64,000 nucleotides of DNA from HGM13006 sp900757695. Its GTDB lineage: Bacteria; Bacillota; Clostridia; Oscillospirales; Oscillospiraceae. This document shows positions 60,598 to 64,000 of the stretch, in pieces. Each line of letters begins with the position of its first letter. Within the stretch, counting starts at the first letter, position 1. The stretch spans positions 1 to 64,000 of the forward strand of contig CAUHNW010000016.1 of the NCBI GenBank assembly GCA_959607825.1, given 5' to 3'. The translations under genes and the position numbers were made by a program. Below the pieces are notes generated by a model. It did no database searches and had not been told where the DNA came from. It was given only the letters and a program-made list of their open reading frames with translations.

Positions 60598-62040
60598 TCA
60601 CTTTTTTGCCGCTGCCAGCAGATCCCGCTTCAGGGTCCAGAGCTTCCAGCTGAGATCCACATAGTACTTATGGGGATTCTCAAAGCGCTTAACCTCGTCC
60701 CACAGGGTATCCTGCTGTGCCTTGCAGTAGGCCTGAATTTCCTTCAGCTCCGGCAGCTGGTATACCAGCTCACCATTCTTGAAGATCGGCTCCAACAGAT
60801 CCCGCACCACATAGTTGTCCAGCGTTTTGACCTTCCAAGTTGCATTGGGGTCAAAGATGTCATGGGGCTGTTCAAAGTCGATGGTCTCATCCCGCAGGCA
60901 GATCTCGTCCGCCAGCGCCTTTCCGCTGTCCTTGTCATAGTAGCGGTAGACACGCTTAAAGCCCGGGTTTGTAATCTTGGTGGTGTTCTCACTGACCTTG
61001 ATCTTCGGAATGATCTCACCGGCATCGTTCTCCACAGCCGCCAGCTTGTAGACGCCGCCGAACACCGGCTCACTGCGGGAGGTGATCAGCCGCTCGCCTA
61101 CACCGAAGGTGTCGATCTGTGCCCCCTGCATAACGAGGTCCCGGATCAGGTGCTCGTCCAATGCATTGGAGGCCGTGATCTTGCAGTTGGGCAATCCGGC
61201 ATCGTCCAGCATTTTTCTTGCCTTTTTGGACAGATAGGAAATATCGCCGGAATCCAGCCGAATGGCAAAGTTGGTAATGCCCTTGGGCACCAGCATCTCC
61301 TTAAATACCCGAATCGCATTGGGTACGCCGCTTTTCAGGGTGTTGTAGGTGTCCACCAGCAGGGTGGCATTGTCGGGATACACCTCACAGTATGCCTTGA
61401 ATGCCTCATACTCGCTGTCAAACATCTGCACCCATGCATGGGCCATGGTACCGCCTGCGGGAACGCCGTACATCTTATCCGTCAGGGTGCAGGCGGTTCC
61501 AGCGCAGCCGCCGATGTAGGCAGCCCGTGCACCGATGATCGCCGCATCGGCCCCCTGTGCCCGGCGGGAGCCAAACTCCAATACGGCACGCCCCTGTGCG
61601 GCCCGAACGATCCGGCTGGCTTTGGTGGCGATCATGGTCTGATGGTTCAGCGCCAAAAGCACATAGGTCTCCACCAGCTGCGCCTCCAATGCCGGAGCAC
61701 GAACGGTGAGGATTGGCTCTCCGGGGAAGATGGGGGTACCCTCCCGAACCGCATAGATGTCACCGGAGAAGTGGAAATTCCTGAGGTAGTCAAGGAACTT
61801 CTCACTGAATATGTTCTTACTCTTCAGAAACTCGATGTCGTCCTCAGAGAAATGCAGCTGCTGGATATACTCCACCACCTGCTCCAGCCCTGCCGCAATG
61901 GCAAATCCGCCGCCGTCCGGTACGTTGCGGAAGAATACGTCGAAATAGGCGATCTTCTGATTGAAGCCCATTTCCAGATAGCCGTTGCCCATGGTCAGCT
62001 CATAAAAGTCGCAGAGCATGGAAAGATTGCGTTGATCCAT
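60598..62040 (-). CDS. pncB: nicotinate phosphoribosyltransferase
   Basis: 480 aa. Converts nicotinate and PRPP to nicotinate mononucleotide, the first step of NAD salvage, in the cytoplasm. Family segments: LCDFYELTMGNGYLE (N-terminus), EFGSRRAQGADAAIIGARAAYIGG (~160-185), GTMAHAWVQMF (~200), IRLDSGDISYLSKKAR (~250), and GVGERLITSRSEPVFGGVYKLAA (~310). The start at 62040 follows AAAGGA; an extended -10 (TGCTATAAT) lies about 60 nt upstream. Confidence 0.95.
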   Translation of the reverse strand: MDQRNLSMLCDFYELTMGNGYLEMGFNQKIAYFDVFFRNVPDGGGFAIAAGLEQVVEYIQQLHFSEDDIEFLKSKNIFSEKFLDYLRNFHFSGDIYAVREGTPIFPGEPILTVRAPALEAQLVETYVLLALNHQTMIATKASRIVRAAQGRAVLEFGSRRAQGADAAIIGARAAYIGGCAGTACTLTDKMYGVPAGGTMAHAWVQMFDSEYEAFKAYCEVYPDNATLLVDTYNTLKSGVPNAIRVFKEMLVPKGITNFAIRLDSGDISYLSKKARKMLDDAGLPNCKITASNALDEHLIRDLVMQGAQIDTFGVGERLITSRSEPVFGGVYKLAAVENDAGEIIPKIKVSENTTKITNPGFKRVYRYYDKDSGKALADEICLRDETIDFEQPHDIFDPNATWKVKTLDNYVVRDLLEPIFKNGELVYQLPELKEIQAYCKAQQDTLWDEVKRFENPHKYYVDLSWKLWTLKRDLLAAAKK

Positions 62041-62222
62041 TTTCTTGTCCTTTCTGCCTTCCGTGCATAAATTCGGTTCCGCGGAAGGATCTTGGGGACT
62101 ATTATAGCACAATTTCTGTCTGGCGGAGCAGTTTTTTTCTGTTTTCATGCATTCTTCCGAGATTTCCGGAATTTTCGTCAAATTCCCTGACTCCCCCGGC
62201 GTGCTCCGTCCCTTTTGCACAA

Positions 62223-62780
62223 TCATTCCCCCGTGTGTTCCATCATTTCCTGAATCAGCTTGCTCATTTCCTCTGCCGTTATGCCCGGGGCATCGTAGAT
62301 TCCGATGGAATACGCCGCACCGTCCGCCTGCCAGACCGCAAGACTGACCGCACCGTCATTTCCCTTCATGGTGACCTCCGTATTTTCCACCGTCACCTGC
62401 CAGCTGCCGGAATAATCATTATAATCCCCGCTGGGATCCTCGGTTCCCGCCCCCTTGCGGATGCAGAGCTCCGCTCCATTGCTCCCCTCATAATCCGCCT
62501 CCAGAATATCACCGGGGATCACCTGAAAGCTTGGCCCTTCATAGCCCTCCGGCACCGCCTGCGGCAGTGTAATGGAAAAGCCCGCCTGCGCCTCCGCCGC
62601 CTGCTGATCCGCTTCGCTGACCCATGGATTGGGAATCTGAGCATCCCCCGAATCCTCTGCGCTCTGGGGTGCCCGGAGCGATGAATCGGCAACGGCATCC
62701 CGGCTGCTGCCGCAGGCCGTCACCAAGAAGCCAATGCAGAGGCTCAGCAGAAGCGCCGCTGCCATTTTGAACTTCTTCAT
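62223..62780 (-). CDS. putative lipoprotein, unknown function
   Basis: 185 aa. Signal peptide with lipobox LVTAC (Cys ~23), a short Ser/Ala/Asp-rich linker, then a ~120-aa domain rich in Gly/Glu with strands (SFQVIPGDILEADYEGSNGAELCIRKG; SWQVTVENTEVTMKGNDGAVSLAVW). I recognise a DUF4367-like look but cannot confirm it. AAGGGA lies 9 nt before the ATG at 62780. Monocistronic. Confidence 0.8.
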   Translation of the reverse strand: MKKFKMAAALLLSLCIGFLVTACGSSRDAVADSSLRAPQSAEDSGDAQIPNPWVSEADQQAAEAQAGFSITLPQAVPEGYEGPSFQVIPGDILEADYEGSNGAELCIRKGAGTEDPSGDYNDYSGSWQVTVENTEVTMKGNDGAVSLAVWQADGAAYSIGIYDAPGITAEEMSKLIQEMMEHTGE

Positions 62781-62856
62781 AGAAACCATTCCCTTCGATT
62801 TTATCTGACCATAATGACACCGCAAAACGAAAAAGGTTCCCGGCAGCTAAAATAAA

Positions 62857-62898
62857 ATGCCGGAGAACCTTCCCCATTGCGGGATTCGTCTCCGGCAT
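62857..62898 (-). terminator. terminator of the feo operon
   Basis: Perfect 10-bp stem ATGCCGGAGA/TCTCCGGCAT (62857-62866 / 62889-62898), followed on the minus strand by TTTATTTT. Confidence 0.8.
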
Positions 62899-62901
62899 GT
62901 T

Positions 62902-63054
62902 CTATTTTTGTCTATGGCAGCCGCCGCAGTTCTTACAGCTTCCACAGCATTTCTTCCCGCCGCAGCCGCAGGCTCCATGGCGCAAAAGGTACCACACCGC
63001 CCACAGCGCCCACAGGATCACCAACAGTAGCAGCACTATACTTGGCACGTCCAT
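62902..63054 (-). CDS. FeoB-associated Cys-rich membrane protein
   Basis: 50 aa. One N-terminal transmembrane helix (~4-24) and a Cys-rich cytoplasmic tail with eight Cys (CGC...KKCC..CKNCGGC, ~29-46). Such small proteins commonly follow feoB in Clostridia and are thought to aid ferrous-iron uptake. GAGGGA precedes the ATG; the gene starts 13 nt after the feoB stop. Confidence 0.88.
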   Translation of the reverse strand: MDVPSIVLLLLVILWALWAVWYLLRHGACGCGGKKCCGSCKNCGGCHRQK

Positions 63055-63067
63055 TTCATTGTCCCTC

Positions 63068-64000
63068 TTATAACAGCACCATCAGCTGATAAACACCGCA
63101 GGCCACCAGCCATGCCACTGCACACTGAGACACTACCACAATCAGCGCCCATTTGCCGCCCAGCTCCCGCTTGACCGATGCAATGGCAGCCACGCAGGGA
63201 GTATAGAGCAGCGAAAACACCAGAAAGCTTACCGCCGTCCGGACGCTGAACAAACTTCCCAGCGCCGCCGTGGAACCACCCAACAGAACCGTCAGCGTAC
63301 TTACCACACTCTCCTTGGCTGTGAACCCGGTAATCAATGCCGTAGAGATCCGCCAGTCTCCAAGCCCAAGGGGCCGAAAAATCGGAGCGATCCAGCTGCC
63401 CACCAGTGCCAGCAGGCTCTGGGCCGAATCCGTTACCACATTGAGCCGTGTGTCAAAGGTCTGTAGGAACCAGATGATCACCGATGCAAGGAAGATCACG
63501 GTAAATGCCTTGGTCACAAAATCCTTGGCCTTTTCCCAGATCAGCTGCGCAACATTTTTCAGTCCCGGCATCCGATAGTTGGGCAGTTCCATAACAAAGG
63601 GCACCGGCTCCCCCTGAAAGGCAGTCTTTTTCAGCAGCAGCGCATAGAGGATCCCCACAATGATCCCGGTAAAATACAGCCCCACCATAACAAGCGCCCC
63701 GTGCTCTGGGAAAAAGGCTGCGGTAAACAGGGCATAGATGGGCAGCTTGGCCGAGCAGCTCATATAGGGTGTCAGCAAAATGGTCATTTTTCGATCCCGA
63801 TCCGAGGGCAGTGTTCTGGTCGCCATAATGGCCGGAACCGAGCAGCCGAAGCCAATGAGCATAGGTACAAAGCTCCGCCCTGAAAGGCCGATTTTTCGCA
63901 GCAGCTTATCCATCACAAAAGCCACCCGTGCCATATATCCGCTGTCCTCCAAAATGGACAGGAAGAAGAACAATACCACAATAATCGGAAGGAAGCTCAG
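63068..64000 (-). CDS. feoB: ferrous iron transporter FeoB, C-terminal part (partial)
   Basis: At least 311 aa, open at the window edge. The visible part is the membrane half: Gate/FeoB-C segments such as RSFVPMLIGFGCSVPAIMATRTL, LTPYMSCSAKLPIYALF, ELPNYRMPGLKNVAQLIWEKAKDFV and FTAKESVVSTLTVLLGG are typical and carry the conserved Cys residues of the iron path. The GTPase domain lies beyond the window. Followed by the Cys-rich partner gene. Confidence 0.96.
   Translation of the reverse strand: MSFLPIIVVLFFFLSILEDSGYMARVAFVMDKLLRKIGLSGRSFVPMLIGFGCSVPAIMATRTLPSDRDRKMTILLTPYMSCSAKLPIYALFTAAFFPEHGALVMVGLYFTGIIVGILYALLLKKTAFQGEPVPFVMELPNYRMPGLKNVAQLIWEKAKDFVTKAFTVIFLASVIIWFLQTFDTRLNVVTDSAQSLLALVGSWIAPIFRPLGLGDWRISTALITGFTAKESVVSTLTVLLGGSTAALGSLFSVRTAVSFLVFSLLYTPCVAAIASVKRELGGKWALIVVVSQCAVAWLVACGVYQLMVLL

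Overview
The window looks like a chromosome segment of a spore-forming anaerobic member of the Clostridia, probably Oscillospiraceae-like. The reasons are spoIIE, spoIIID and dipicolinate synthase dpaAB; GatD/MurT lipid II amidation; FeoB; a glycine and a lysine riboswitch; Gram-positive ribosome binding sites and sigma-A promoters; and no oxygen-respiration genes. The family-level placement is inference, because only the first ~320 nt of 16S rRNA are present.

Layout. 1-830: the 5' end of a leftward rRNA operon with three tandem promoters. 831-11730: housekeeping genes (metA, dpaAB, a pseudouridine synthase, a small XRE-regulated cassette, a leftward cell-wall operon murT-gatD-DUF2804-L,D-transpeptidase-like, an HtrA protease, a ROK sugar kinase). 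11855-19527: a small zinc-ribbon protein, a PGG-tract beta-helix protein, an M29 aminopeptidase, a CYTH protein, spoIIE, an RmlD-like reductase and a small basic protein. 19836-21647: ftsH. 21811-40898: an accessory-looking region with ferredoxin-fused and plain fumarate-reductase-like flavoproteins, an Old-Yellow-Enzyme-type reductase, an esterase, an MFS transporter, two LysR regulators, one AraC regulator, two solute-binding lipoproteins with no permeases, and a second large beta-helix protein; spoIIID and gltA are embedded in or next to it. 41023-42031: a decayed stretch with a chimeric pseudogene. 42032-50548: TetR, an SDR, a glycine-riboswitch-controlled AGCS symporter, a second ferredoxin-flavoprotein and two convergent MATE exporters. 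50828-64000: a sulfatase-like membrane protein, a DUF6320/acyltransferase pair, a lysine-riboswitch-controlled amino-acid ABC importer, a Cys-rich protein, a fourth flavoprotein, a lone holin-like gene, pncB, a lipoprotein, and the 3' part of a feo operon.

How the genes may work together. The most unusual content is four fumarate-reductase-like flavoenzymes plus one OYE/enoate-reductase-type enzyme within about 38 kb. They sit with their own regulators, orphan lipoprotein receptors and two signal-peptide-less beta-helix proteins. I read this as a toolkit for sensing and reducing organic electron acceptors such as unsaturated acids, plant phenolics or xenobiotics. None of the flavoproteins shows the NRLGGN active-site arginine motif of true fumarate reductases, so the substrates are unknown. 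All function statements come from recognising motifs in the sequence; no database search was run.
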